Assembly (NCBI RefSeq): GCF_030852425.1
Contig: NZ_NSDM01000010.1
Coordinates: 248,001 to 312,000, forward strand
Source: Saccharothrix longispora
GTDB lineage: Bacteria; Actinomycetota; Actinomycetes; Mycobacteriales; Pseudonocardiaceae
Direction of reading: 5' to 3'
DNA: 64,000 nucleotides
Shown: piece after piece, positions 34,326 through 42,511 of the stretch
How positions within the stretch are numbered: position 1 is the stretch's first letter
Layout: each line of letters begins with the position of its first letter
Program-made: the position numbers and the translations under genes
The notes under the pieces: model-generated
The model's input: only the letters and a program-made list of their open reading frames with translations
The model's database searches: none
What the model was told of the DNA's origin: nothing

Positions 34326-34823
34326 ATGACAGGTGCGGAACGCGGCGGCGCGTCAGGGGGCCGTCCCTCCGACCACCTGCCCGGGCTGCGGGCGGCACTG
34401 GAGCGGCAGCGCCGGTTCCGGCTCGAGCAGTTGGTCGGACTCGCCCGCTCGTCCGCGGCCCCGGCAGGCGACGCGGCACGTCGCGAGGTCGCCCTCGCGG
34501 TGGCCGACGCGGCCCGTCAGGCGCTGCTGGACGTCGACATCGCGCTCGCGCTCGTCGAGACCGGCGACTACGGCCGCTGCCGCGGTTGCCGGGAGGACAT
34601 CCCGCTCCGCCTGCTGCGCACCATCCCCACGACGCGGTGGTGCCTCGGTTGCCGGCAGCACCTCACCCCCGTCGACGGCCTCGACCCCGGTACGATCCCG
34701 CAGCACGAACTGGCGGCGTACGCGGCCGCCCGGACACCGCGCGCCCGGCGCCCGCGATCCGCCCGCGGCACCACGGCCGGACGTCGGCACCACGGCACCC
34801 GCCGCACCGTCGCCGCGGGCTGA
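34326..34823 (+). CDS. DksA/TraR-type C4 zinc-finger protein
   Basis: A 165-residue protein: coiled-coil-like helices (residues 20-80), then a zinc finger CRGC...CLGC (Cys85, Cys88, Cys106, Cys109), and a basic tail. The family binds in the RNA polymerase secondary channel or acts as a general stress regulator. The start at ATG 34326 follows GGAGGTGG. An Ala/Arg-rich extension of ~40 residues beyond the finger is unusual. The next gene (DUF3040) begins 65 bases later. Confidence 0.8.
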   Translation: MTGAERGGASGGRPSDHLPGLRAALERQRRFRLEQLVGLARSSAAPAGDAARREVALAVADAARQALLDVDIALALVETGDYGRCRGCREDIPLRLLRTIPTTRWCLGCRQHLTPVDGLDPGTIPQHELAAYAAARTPRARRPRSARGTTAGRRHHGTRRTVAAG

Positions 34824-34887
34824 CCCCTCGGGGTCGTCGGGCGTCGCGCCGTCACGTCGGTTGCCCGGCCGTACCCAGGAGGTGGAT

Positions 34888-35178
34888 GTGCTCAGCGAGC
34901 GCGAACAGGACACCCTGCTCGAGACCCAACGTCGGCTGACCGCCGGCGACCCCGACTTCGGGCGGTCCTTCCGGGCCCTCGACGAGGCCGCCCCGGCGGC
35001 ACGGCCGACGCGCCCCCGGATCAGCTCCGTGATCGTCGTCCTCGCGGCGGGCGTCGCCGTCCTCGTGCTGCTGGCGGGATCGCCGGTGGGCGCGCTGCCC
35101 TACGCCGTCATCGCGGCACTGGTCTGGCTGGTCCGCGACCTCCCCGACACCACCGCCCGGCACGAGCGCCGCGAGTGA
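34888..35178 (+). CDS. DUF3040 small membrane protein
   Basis: A 96-residue protein with the DUF3040 start VLSEREQDTLLETQRRLTAG, DPDFGRSFRAL, then two hydrophobic helices (VIVVLAAGVAVLVLLAG; LPYAVIAALVWLV). GTG 34888 follows AGGAGGTG. Function unknown; common in actinobacterial membranes. Confidence 0.8.
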   Translation: MLSEREQDTLLETQRRLTAGDPDFGRSFRALDEAAPAARPTRPRISSVIVVLAAGVAVLVLLAGSPVGALPYAVIAALVWLVRDLPDTTARHERRE

Positions 35179-35355
35179 CCGCACCCGCCGCCGGGGGCGG
35201 ACCGCGCCGGAAGGCCGTGACGGGCCGCGCCCCGGCCGGGCACTCCGGCCCGACGACGGCCCGCCCGGTGGTCGGCGGCCCGTGCGGTTGCGGGTGACGA
35301 CGCCCTGTGGTCCTCTGGGCCACAACGTCGGTGCGGAAAGGGCGGACGAGAGCCA

Positions 35356-36528
35356 GTGGATGTGCCCCAAGTCGTCTGGTGGCTCACGGTCGCCGGGATC
35401 GTCGGCCTGCTGTTGTTCGACTTCCTGGTCCACGTGCGCAAGGCGCACGTGCCCACCCTGCGCGAGGCGGCGGTGTGGTCGACCCTCTACGTGGGGATCG
35501 CCCTCCTCTTCGGGGTCGCCGTGTTCGTCTTCGGCGGCTCGGCGATGGGGACGGAGTACTTCGCCGGGTACGTGACGGAGAAGGCGCTGTCGGTGGACAA
35601 CCTCTTCGTCTTCCTGATCATCATGTCGAGCTTCAAGGTGCCCCGCGCCGACCAGCAGAAGGTCCTGCTGTTCGGGATCGTCTTCTCCCTGATCGCCCGC
35701 ACCGGGTTCATCCTGCTCGGCGCCGCCCTCATCGACATGTTCGCCTGGGTCTTCTACGTCTTCGGCCTGATCCTGCTGCTCACCGCCGGCAACCTGCTCA
35801 AGCCGTCGGGCGAGGACAGCCGCTCGGCGGACAACGTCGTGATCCGGCTCGCCCGGAAACTGGTCCGCACCACCGACACCTATGACGGCGACAAGCTGTT
35901 CACCACCGTGGGCGGCAAGCGGGCCATGACGCCGATGCTGCTGGTCATGATCGCCATCGGCGGCACGGACATCCTGTTCGCGCTGGACTCCATCCCGGCG
36001 ATCTTCGGGCTCACGCAGAACGTCTACCTCGTGTTCACCGCCACCGCGTTCTCGCTGCTGGGGTTGCGCCAGCTGTACTTCCTCATCGACGGGCTGCTCA
36101 ACCGGCTCGTCTACCTCGCCTACGGGCTGGCCGTGATCCTCGGGTTCATCGGCGTGAAGCTCGTCCTGCACGCCCTGCACGAGAACAACGTGCCCTTCAT
36201 CAACGACGGGCAGCCGGTCGACGTGGTCGAGATCAGCACCCCGCTGTCCCTGAGCGTGATCATCGGCGTCCTCGTCGTCACCGTCGTCGCGTCCATGACC
36301 AGCCCGTGGGGCCGGGCGCAGAACGTGATCGCCTCCGCCCGGCGCCACGCCGTCGAGTACCTCGACATCGAGGTGGACCCCGCGCGCCGCGCCGAAATCT
36401 TCGCCGTGCTGCTCGCCGAGGAGGCCACGCTCAAGCAGCTCCCCGAGAAGTACCGGGCCCGCATCCGGGAAGAGGAGAAGCTGGTGACCCTGCTCAAGCG
36501 CGCCCACGACGCGCACGCCGGCACGTAG
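35356..36528 (+). CDS. terC: TerC family integral membrane protein
   Basis: A 390-residue protein with nine or so membrane helices. Conserved TerC acidic motifs are visible: EKALSVDNLFVFLIIMSSF and IGGTDILFALDSIPAIFGLT. These proteins are implicated in tellurite resistance and in manganese/calcium export. An extended cytoplasmic C terminus of about 75 residues (YLDIEVDPARRAEIF...) is typical of actinobacterial members. GTG start. I looked for a yybP-ykoY manganese riboswitch in the 177-base leader and saw none. Confidence 0.9.
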   Translation: MDVPQVVWWLTVAGIVGLLLFDFLVHVRKAHVPTLREAAVWSTLYVGIALLFGVAVFVFGGSAMGTEYFAGYVTEKALSVDNLFVFLIIMSSFKVPRADQQKVLLFGIVFSLIARTGFILLGAALIDMFAWVFYVFGLILLLTAGNLLKPSGEDSRSADNVVIRLARKLVRTTDTYDGDKLFTTVGGKRAMTPMLLVMIAIGGTDILFALDSIPAIFGLTQNVYLVFTATAFSLLGLRQLYFLIDGLLNRLVYLAYGLAVILGFIGVKLVLHALHENNVPFINDGQPVDVVEISTPLSLSVIIGVLVVTVVASMTSPWGRAQNVIASARRHAVEYLDIEVDPARRAEIFAVLLAEEATLKQLPEKYRARIREEEKLVTLLKRAHDAHAGT

Positions 36529-36591
36529 CCGGACGACCCGGTCCGCGGCCACGACCGGGGCGCCCCTCACACCCGGTCCCCGCCCTCGCCG

Positions 36592-36912
36592 TCACCCCGG
36601 CCCCGGGTGGGTCCCGCGCGCGTCGCGGCCGTCGCGGCGGTGCGCGGCGCGGGCGATGGCGTGCGCGGACACCGGCGAGGTGAGCGCGACGAACACGATC
36701 GCGAGCACGGCGAAGGTGATGATCGTCGCGTCCTCGGTCGCGATCGAGGATGCCAGGACGGCGATCACCCCCGGTCCGGTGGCCAGGCCCTGGGCGTGCA
36801 GCTGGACGTAGGTGTCGGTCAGGCGCAGCACGCCGGCGAGGCTGATCGTGAGCAGCACCAGGCCGATCAGCAGCAGAGCGCCGCCGAGCACGTCGAGCAG
36901 GATCGAGATCAT
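36592..36912 (-). CDS. mrpG: Mrp antiporter subunit MrpG
   Basis: A 106-residue protein with three membrane helices (ILLDVLGGALLLIGLVLLTI; GPGVIAVLASSIATEDATII; VLAIVFVALTSPVSAHAIAR), the MnhG/PhaG pattern with TSPVSAHAIARAAHR. Last gene of the operon; ATG overlaps the MrpF stop (ATGA). Confidence 0.92.
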   Translation of the reverse strand: MISILLDVLGGALLLIGLVLLTISLAGVLRLTDTYVQLHAQGLATGPGVIAVLASSIATEDATIITFAVLAIVFVALTSPVSAHAIARAAHRRDGRDARGTHPGPG

Positions 36913-37178
36913 CCGAACGGACCCCCGGAGCCGAGGTAGCGGGCCGTCGCCACGGTGGCGACGAAGGACAGCAGGGCGAGCGCCACGGCGGCGTCGAAGT
37001 AGTACGCCTGCCCTCGCAGGCAGGACAGCAGGGCCAGCAGCGCGATGACGATCACCGCCAGCAGGTCGAGCGCGACGACGCGCTGGAGCACGTCGCGGGC
37101 GCGCACCAGGGCCAGGCCGCCGCCGACCAGCAGCAGCGTCACCCAGAACAGGGCGGGGACCACGATGAAGGCGGGCAT
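36909..37178 (-). CDS. mrpF: Mrp antiporter subunit MrpF
   Basis: An 89-residue protein with three helices (FIVVPALFWVTLLLVGGGLA; VVALDLLAVIVIALLALLSC; DAAVALALLSFVATVATARY), the MnhF pattern. ATG 37178 is preferred over the longer antisense-overlapping frame. It starts 5 bases after the MrpE stop. Confidence 0.9.
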   Translation of the reverse strand: MPAFIVVPALFWVTLLLVGGGLALVRARDVLQRVVALDLLAVIVIALLALLSCLRGQAYYFDAAVALALLSFVATVATARYLGSGGPFG

Positions 37179-37183
37179 GGCGG

Positions 37184-37675
37184 TCAGGGGAGGACGCGGC
37201 GCTGCCGCCGCCGGTAGGAGTCGAGCTGCCCGGCTACCACGGCGTCGGGGTCGCGCGCGTCGAGCACGTGCAGCAGCATCCGGCCGCGCTCCTCGTCGAC
37301 CTCGACGACGACGGTGTCCGGCACGAAGCCGACCCGCACCCCCCAGGCCGCCGCCGAGGCCGGTCCTCCGCGGGGGATCGGGACCTCCACCAGCCCCGCC
37401 GCCGAAGGACCGCGGCCCACGAGGCAGGCCGCGGTGCGCCACGTGCCCACCGCCAGGTCCACCAGCGTCCCGCCGACCAGGGCGGGCACACCCGCGAGCC
37501 GACGACCCAGCTCCGCGCGCGGCGGCAGCGGTTCGTGCGGGCGGACCCGTCTGGCCACGACCACGAGCGCGCTCGACAGGACGAGCCCGACCAGGACGTC
37601 CCCGGGGTGCAGGCTCGTCAACGCCAGCAGGTACACCGAGGTGAGCACGAGCACGCGCAGCAGCAGGGCGATCAT
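37184..37675 (-). CDS. mrpE: Mrp antiporter subunit MrpE
   Basis: A 163-residue protein: two N-terminal helices (LLLRVLVLTSVYLLALTSLH; VLVGLVLSSALVVVARRVRP), a third in the middle and a cytosolic ferredoxin-like region (VRVGFVPDTVVVEVDEERGR, MLLHVLDARDP). Starts 13 bases after MrpD. Confidence 0.9.
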   Translation of the reverse strand: MIALLLRVLVLTSVYLLALTSLHPGDVLVGLVLSSALVVVARRVRPHEPLPPRAELGRRLAGVPALVGGTLVDLAVGTWRTAACLVGRGPSAAGLVEVPIPRGGPASAAAWGVRVGFVPDTVVVEVDEERGRMLLHVLDARDPDAVVAGQLDSYRRRQRRVLP

Positions 37676-37688
37676 CCGACCTCCGTCG

Positions 37689-39071
37689 TCATGGGGTGTC
37701 CACGGCCAGCAGGGCGTCGACCGCGTGGCCGCCGATCACCAGCAGCGGCTCCGGCCACAGCCCGACGGCGAGCACGACCAGCGCCAGCACCGCCGCGGAC
37801 AGCCGCTGCGGCAACGGGCTCGCCGCACCGGTCGCCGACGGGTCCGGACGCCAGAAGCGGCGCTGGTAGACCTGGAACAGGTAGACCAGCGACAGCGCGC
37901 CGCCGACCAGGAGCAGCACCACGAGGGCGACGCTGCCGGCCACGACCCCGGTGCGGAACAGCTCCAGCTTGCCGACGAACCCCGCCGCCGGCGGCACGCC
38001 CGCCACGCTGAGCGCCCCCACCGCGAACGCGGCCGCGACCAGTGCGCCCCGCATCCCCGAGACCAGGAACAGCAGCGCCTTGTTCAACGAGTTGACCACG
38101 CTGTAGAGCACGGCGGCGGTCAGGCCGACCGACCCGCCCACGCCCAGCGCCACCAGCACGTACCCGACCTGTCCGATCGCCGAGTAGGCCAGCATCTCCG
38201 CCGCGTCGCCCCGCGCCACCGCCAGCACCCCGCCGTAGACGATCGACGCCGCGCCCAGGACGACCAGCGCGACGCCGGCGTGCCGCAACTGCTCGGGGAA
38301 CAGGTCCGCGCCGAAGCGCAGCAGGCCGTACGCGCCGATGTTCGCCACGGCGCCGCTGAGGATCGCCGCGACCGCCGGCCGGGCCCCGGCGTAGACGGTG
38401 GGCAGCCAGAAGTGGAAGGGGAACAGGCCGAGCTTGACGCTGAACGCGATGAAGAAACCCGCCGCGATCAGGAGCGCCGCGTTGGGGGTGACGGTGGGCA
38501 TCTGCTCGGCCACCCGGTCCATCGCCAGCGCCCCGGTCACCCGGTAGGCGCCGGCCACGGACAGCAGGAAGATGAACGATCCCAGCAGGTTGACCGCGGT
38601 GAACACCACGGCCGCCCGCAGCTGCCGCCGCTTGCCCCCGTAGGCGCTCAGCGGGTACGAGGCGGTCATCGCCAACTCGAAGAAGACGTAGAAGGAGAAC
38701 ACATCGGCCGTGACGAACAGGCCGGTCAACCCGGCCCCGAGCAGCACGACCAGGCCCGGGAAGGTCCGCGACCGCACCCCGCCCAGGGCCTCGTGGGCCG
38801 CCGCCGCCAGCAGCACGAGGACCGAGAGCGACGCGAACACGACACCCAGGGCGTCCGCCCGCAGCACGATGCCCACGCCGGCCGGCCGGCCACCGGTGAC
38901 GACCTCCCGGGCGCCCTCGGTGAACACGTCGGCGGCGAGCACGCCCAGCACGGCGAGGGTGGCGGCGAGCGAGGCGACCGCGAGCCAGGCGACGACCCGC
39001 CGGCGGCCGTCCAGCGCGACCAGCACGGCGCCCGTCACCCAGGGCACGAGGAGGGCCGTCGACAGCAGCAT
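37689..39071 (-). CDS. mrpD: Mrp antiporter subunit MrpD (NuoN/ND2-like)
   Basis: A 460-residue proton-conducting subunit with about 14 helices. Lysine/glutamate positions typical of complex I-type antiporters occur in SVKLGLFPFHFWLPTVYAGA, FELAMTASYPLSAYG and NSLNKALLFLVSGMRG. Start ATG overlaps the MrpC stop (TGATG). Confidence 0.93.
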   Translation of the reverse strand: MLLSTALLVPWVTGAVLVALDGRRRVVAWLAVASLAATLAVLGVLAADVFTEGAREVVTGGRPAGVGIVLRADALGVVFASLSVLVLLAAAAHEALGGVRSRTFPGLVVLLGAGLTGLFVTADVFSFYVFFELAMTASYPLSAYGGKRRQLRAAVVFTAVNLLGSFIFLLSVAGAYRVTGALAMDRVAEQMPTVTPNAALLIAAGFFIAFSVKLGLFPFHFWLPTVYAGARPAVAAILSGAVANIGAYGLLRFGADLFPEQLRHAGVALVVLGAASIVYGGVLAVARGDAAEMLAYSAIGQVGYVLVALGVGGSVGLTAAVLYSVVNSLNKALLFLVSGMRGALVAAAFAVGALSVAGVPPAAGFVGKLELFRTGVVAGSVALVVLLLVGGALSLVYLFQVYQRRFWRPDPSATGAASPLPQRLSAAVLALVVLAVGLWPEPLLVIGGHAVDALLAVDTP

Positions 39072-39526
39072 CAGCGGTCCCGCCCGCGCTCACCCCGCGC
39101 GCGGGGCTCCGTCCCCACGCGGGTTTCCGCCTCCTCGCCGGTCCCGGTCTCCTCCAGGTCGGCCTGCCGCTCCCGTTCCAGCCCGGCCTCGTGCTCGGCC
39201 TCCGTCGCGGCCAGCTCGTCCTGCTCGGCGGTCCGGAACACCACGATCGCCCGGTGCACCAGGGCGAGCAGCAGCGCCACCGTGGCCAGCCCGATGACCA
39301 GCGCGGTCAGCGCCAGCGCCTGCGGCAGCGGGTCGCTCACCTCGTCGCCCGGCCCCACCCCGATCGCCGCCCGCCCCCGGCCCAGGCTCGCGGCGATGAT
39401 CGTGACGACGGCGCTCTGCGAGATCAGCATGATGCCCGCGACCATCCGGACCAGGTCGCGCTTGAGCAGCAGGTAGGCGCCCGAACCGAACAGCACGGCG
39501 GCGGCGAGCGCGAAGGCGAGGATCAC
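39071..39526 (-). CDS. mrpC: Mrp antiporter subunit MrpC (NuoK-like)
   Basis: A 151-residue protein with three helices (FALAAAVLFGSGAYLLL; VAGIMLISQSAVVTIIAASL; QALALTALVIGLATVALLLA) matching NuoK. A hydrophilic Glu/Arg-rich tail of ~45 residues follows. GTG 39526 overlaps the MrpB stop (GTGA). Confidence 0.92.
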   Translation of the reverse strand: MILAFALAAAVLFGSGAYLLLKRDLVRMVAGIMLISQSAVVTIIAASLGRGRAAIGVGPGDEVSDPLPQALALTALVIGLATVALLLALVHRAIVVFRTAEQDELAATEAEHEAGLERERQADLEETGTGEEAETRVGTEPRARGERGRDR

Positions 39527-39987
39527 CGCCCGCCCACCCCCGGCGGTCGCCCGAGCTGGTGCAGCAACGTCGTCAGCACGCCGACCACCAGCAGGAACAC
39601 CCCGAGGTCGAGCAGCAGCGGGGTGAACAGCTCCAGCGCGCCCACCTTCACGACGTGCTCGCCCGGCGCGGGCCGGTGGCTCACCGGCGGCTCGCCGAGC
39701 GCGAGCGGGAAGAACCCGGTCGCCAGCGCCAGCAGCAGGCCGCCGACCGCGAGCTCCGGGGCGTGGCGCAGAACCGGCAGCGCCGCCTCCGCGCCCTCGG
39801 CGCCCAGCGCCACGTAGACCAACGCGACCGCCAGCGCGACGATCACCCCGGCGGCGAACCCGTCGCCCACCTCGGCGTACCCCTTCGCGATCAGGGCGGC
39901 GGCGACCATCAGGCTCGGTCCGGGCAGCAGCCGGGCGACGACCCGCACCACCGAGTCCGGCGGGACGTGCTCCTCCCGCGCGCTCAC
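39523..39987 (-). CDS. mrpB: Mrp antiporter subunit MrpB
   Basis: A 154-residue MnhB-type protein with four helices and the motif GDGFAAGVIVALAVALVYVA. GTG 39987 overlaps the MrpA stop, so the start is fixed by coupling and the frame extending to 40182 is not used. Confidence 0.9.
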   Translation of the reverse strand: MSAREEHVPPDSVVRVVARLLPGPSLMVAAALIAKGYAEVGDGFAAGVIVALAVALVYVALGAEGAEAALPVLRHAPELAVGGLLLALATGFFPLALGEPPVSHRPAPGEHVVKVGALELFTPLLLDLGVFLLVVGVLTTLLHQLGRPPGVGGR

Positions 39988-42266
39988 CACAACCTCCCCC
40001 GCCGCATCAGGGTGGCCACGCCGACCACCGCGACCAGCAGCACCGTGATCTCGACCAGCGTGTCCAGGCCGCGGAAGTCGGCGACGATCACCGTGACCAC
40101 GTCGCCGCCGTGCGCGTCCGGGGTGAGCCGGACGTGCTCCGCCGACACGCTGTCCGCCGCGGGCTGGGACAGGAAACCCCACACCGACACGAGGACGGCC
40201 AGCCCGGCGACGCCACCGGCCGGCAGGTCGCGCCGGCGCCGGCCGGGGCGGACCGGGACGACCGGGTCGCGCACCGGGTCCTCGCTGGGCATCCGCGCCA
40301 GCGCCGCGACGAAGACCAGTGTCAGCATGGTCTCCACCACGACCGCGACCAGCGCCACGTCCGGGGCGCCGACCAGCGCGTACACCGCCGCCAGCGCGAA
40401 ACCGACCACCGCCAGCGCGAGCGCCACGGCCACCCGCGACCGGGCCCTGGCGATCAGCACGGTCGCGATGACCACCACCGCCAGCAGCGGCAGGATCAGC
40501 CAGTCGGCGCCCACCACCGCGCCGACGACGTACGCGCCGGCGGTGGGCGTGGCGGCGAACGCCAACCCGATCAGCACCCCCGCCGGCACCAGCACCGCGG
40601 CGATGCTGGTGCGCAGGTCCCGCACCTCACGGTCGTGCAGCGCGGCCGACAGGCGGCCCAGCCCGTGCAGCGCCGCCTCGTAGGCCCGGCGCGGCCCCCA
40701 CCGCTCTCCCGCCGCGGCCACGGCCGGCGCCACCCGGTCCGCCACCCGCGGCAGGGCCAGCAGCAGGCCGCCCAGCACCCACGCCGCCACCGCCATCAGG
40801 TTCTCCGGCCGGGCGTCGAGGTGGTAGGCGGGGGAGAGCGCCACCGGCCCGCCGGCCGAGACGCCGGCCGCGTCGGAGGCCAGCCGCGCGAACGGTTCCA
40901 CCACCACACCCCCGAACACCGCGACCGCCGCCAGGACCACGACCGGGGCGACGAGCAGACCGGACATCCCGTCGACCCGCCCGCGCGGCGGACCGAGGAA
41001 CAGGCCCGCCCAGAAGCGCCCGACGTAGGCGAACGTCAGGGTCGCCGCGACGACCGCCAGCACCGAGGTCGGCGGACCGTGCGCCAGCGCCGCGGTGAAC
41101 AGCAGTTCGTCCTTGAAGAACCCGATCGTCAGCGGCAGCGCCGCCAGCGTCGCCGACGCCGCGCCGGCCGCCACCGCGAGCACCGGGGCGCGGCGCCCGA
41201 GCCCGCCCAGCCGGGACAACCGGTCCTCGCCGGTCGCCATCGTCACCGCCCCGGCGGTCATGAACAGTGCGCTCTTGGCCACGCCATGAGCCAGCACGTA
41301 GAACGCCGCCGCGCCGTTGCCCTCGGCCCCGCCCACCCCGTACAACACGACCACGTAGCCGTACTGCGAGATCGTGGAGTACGCCAGGACCTGCTTGAGC
41401 ACGTCCTGCCGCAGCGCCAGCACCCCGCCCACCACCACCGACGACGCGCCCACGACCAGCAGCCCCGTCAGCACCGCCTCGCTGCGCGCCAGCAGCGGGT
41501 GCACGCGGCCGATCACCAGCACGCCCGCCGCGACCATCGCCGCCGAGTGCAGGTAGGCCGACACCGGGGTCGGCGCCGCCATCGCCCTCGGCAGCCAGAA
41601 GTGCAGCGGTACCTGCGCGCTCTTGGCCAACGCGGCCACCGCCAGCGACGCGCCCGCCAGGGTGGTGGTCGCCGACCCGTCCGCCCGCTCCAGCAGCTCC
41701 GGGATCGAGAACGTCCCGTGCGCCGCGTGGAGCAGCACCGCGCCGACCAGCATCGCCACCGCGGCGACCACCGTGACCAGCAGCGCCATCAACGCCGCCG
41801 TGCGCGCCGCCCGCTTCGACCGGTCGAAGCCGATGAGGAAGTACGAGCACACCGCCGTCAGGTCGAAGAAGACGAACACCAGCACCAGGTCCTGCGCGGT
41901 CGCCAACCCCACCATCGCCACCGCGAACAACGCCATCCACGGCCAGAACCGCCACCGCTCCACCGCCGCGCGGCGCTCGTGCTCCAGGTGCAGGGTCAGG
42001 TAACGGGTGCCGTAGGCGAAGACGAGCGCGCCGACACCGGTGGCCAGCAGGCCGTAGAGCACGGCGAGGCCGTCGAGCGCGAAGCTCAACCGCAGGTCCA
42101 GGCTGGGTGCCCACGGCACCGAGAACGCGCCGCCGCCGGCGTGCCGGCCGAGCAGGCACAGGGCGAACCCCCCGACCGCGGCGACGCACGCCACCCACCC
42201 CTGCCAGTCGGGCGCCGGGCGCCCGGCACCCCCGTCGGGGGTGTCCACGTCACCGCGAACGACCAC
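39984..42266 (-). CDS. mrpA: Mrp antiporter subunit MrpA (NuoL-like with C-terminal DUF4040 part)
   Basis: A 760-residue polytopic protein. The NuoL-like core has FFDLTAVCSYFLIGFDRSKR, AKSAQVPLHFWLPRAMAAPT, PVSAYLHSAAMVAAGVLVIG and LAHGVAKSALFMTAGAVTMA, the proton pathway lysines and histidines. The C-terminal DUF4040/MrpB-like part has VYALVGAPDVALVAVVVETM. Start GTG 42266 has GGAGGAG upstream; the frame to 42371 lacks a site. First gene of the seven-gene operon, which exchanges cytoplasmic Na+ for external H+ and supports alkali/salt tolerance. Confidence 0.93.
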   Translation of the reverse strand: MVVRGDVDTPDGGAGRPAPDWQGWVACVAAVGGFALCLLGRHAGGGAFSVPWAPSLDLRLSFALDGLAVLYGLLATGVGALVFAYGTRYLTLHLEHERRAAVERWRFWPWMALFAVAMVGLATAQDLVLVFVFFDLTAVCSYFLIGFDRSKRAARTAALMALLVTVVAAVAMLVGAVLLHAAHGTFSIPELLERADGSATTTLAGASLAVAALAKSAQVPLHFWLPRAMAAPTPVSAYLHSAAMVAAGVLVIGRVHPLLARSEAVLTGLLVVGASSVVVGGVLALRQDVLKQVLAYSTISQYGYVVVLYGVGGAEGNGAAAFYVLAHGVAKSALFMTAGAVTMATGEDRLSRLGGLGRRAPVLAVAAGAASATLAALPLTIGFFKDELLFTAALAHGPPTSVLAVVAATLTFAYVGRFWAGLFLGPPRGRVDGMSGLLVAPVVVLAAVAVFGGVVVEPFARLASDAAGVSAGGPVALSPAYHLDARPENLMAVAAWVLGGLLLALPRVADRVAPAVAAAGERWGPRRAYEAALHGLGRLSAALHDREVRDLRTSIAAVLVPAGVLIGLAFAATPTAGAYVVGAVVGADWLILPLLAVVVIATVLIARARSRVAVALALAVVGFALAAVYALVGAPDVALVAVVVETMLTLVFVAALARMPSEDPVRDPVVPVRPGRRRRDLPAGGVAGLAVLVSVWGFLSQPAADSVSAEHVRLTPDAHGGDVVTVIVADFRGLDTLVEITVLLVAVVGVATLMRRGRLW

Positions 42267-42511
42267 GGGCCACTCCTCCGACCGGAAGTCGACTGCCCGG
42301 AACGTACGGGATGCCGACCGGGTCCGCAGGCCGCCTCGGCGGGGTCGTGCGGCGCACGCGGACGCGGTCATCCGTTCGGGTGTGCCGCGCGGCCGTTCTT
42401 CGGTCAGCCGTATCGGAGTCGGGACCGCCGATGGCGCCGCCGCGCCGGTGCCGGCACTGTCTCGCTGCCCGCGCGCGGTCCGCTCGCGGACGGACGAGCA
42501 CGGGGGACGCT

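Noticed and set aside
35180-35355. Possible yybP-ykoY manganese riboswitch before terC
   Set aside because: The leader has GC-rich hairpins but I could not find the conserved riboswitch core.
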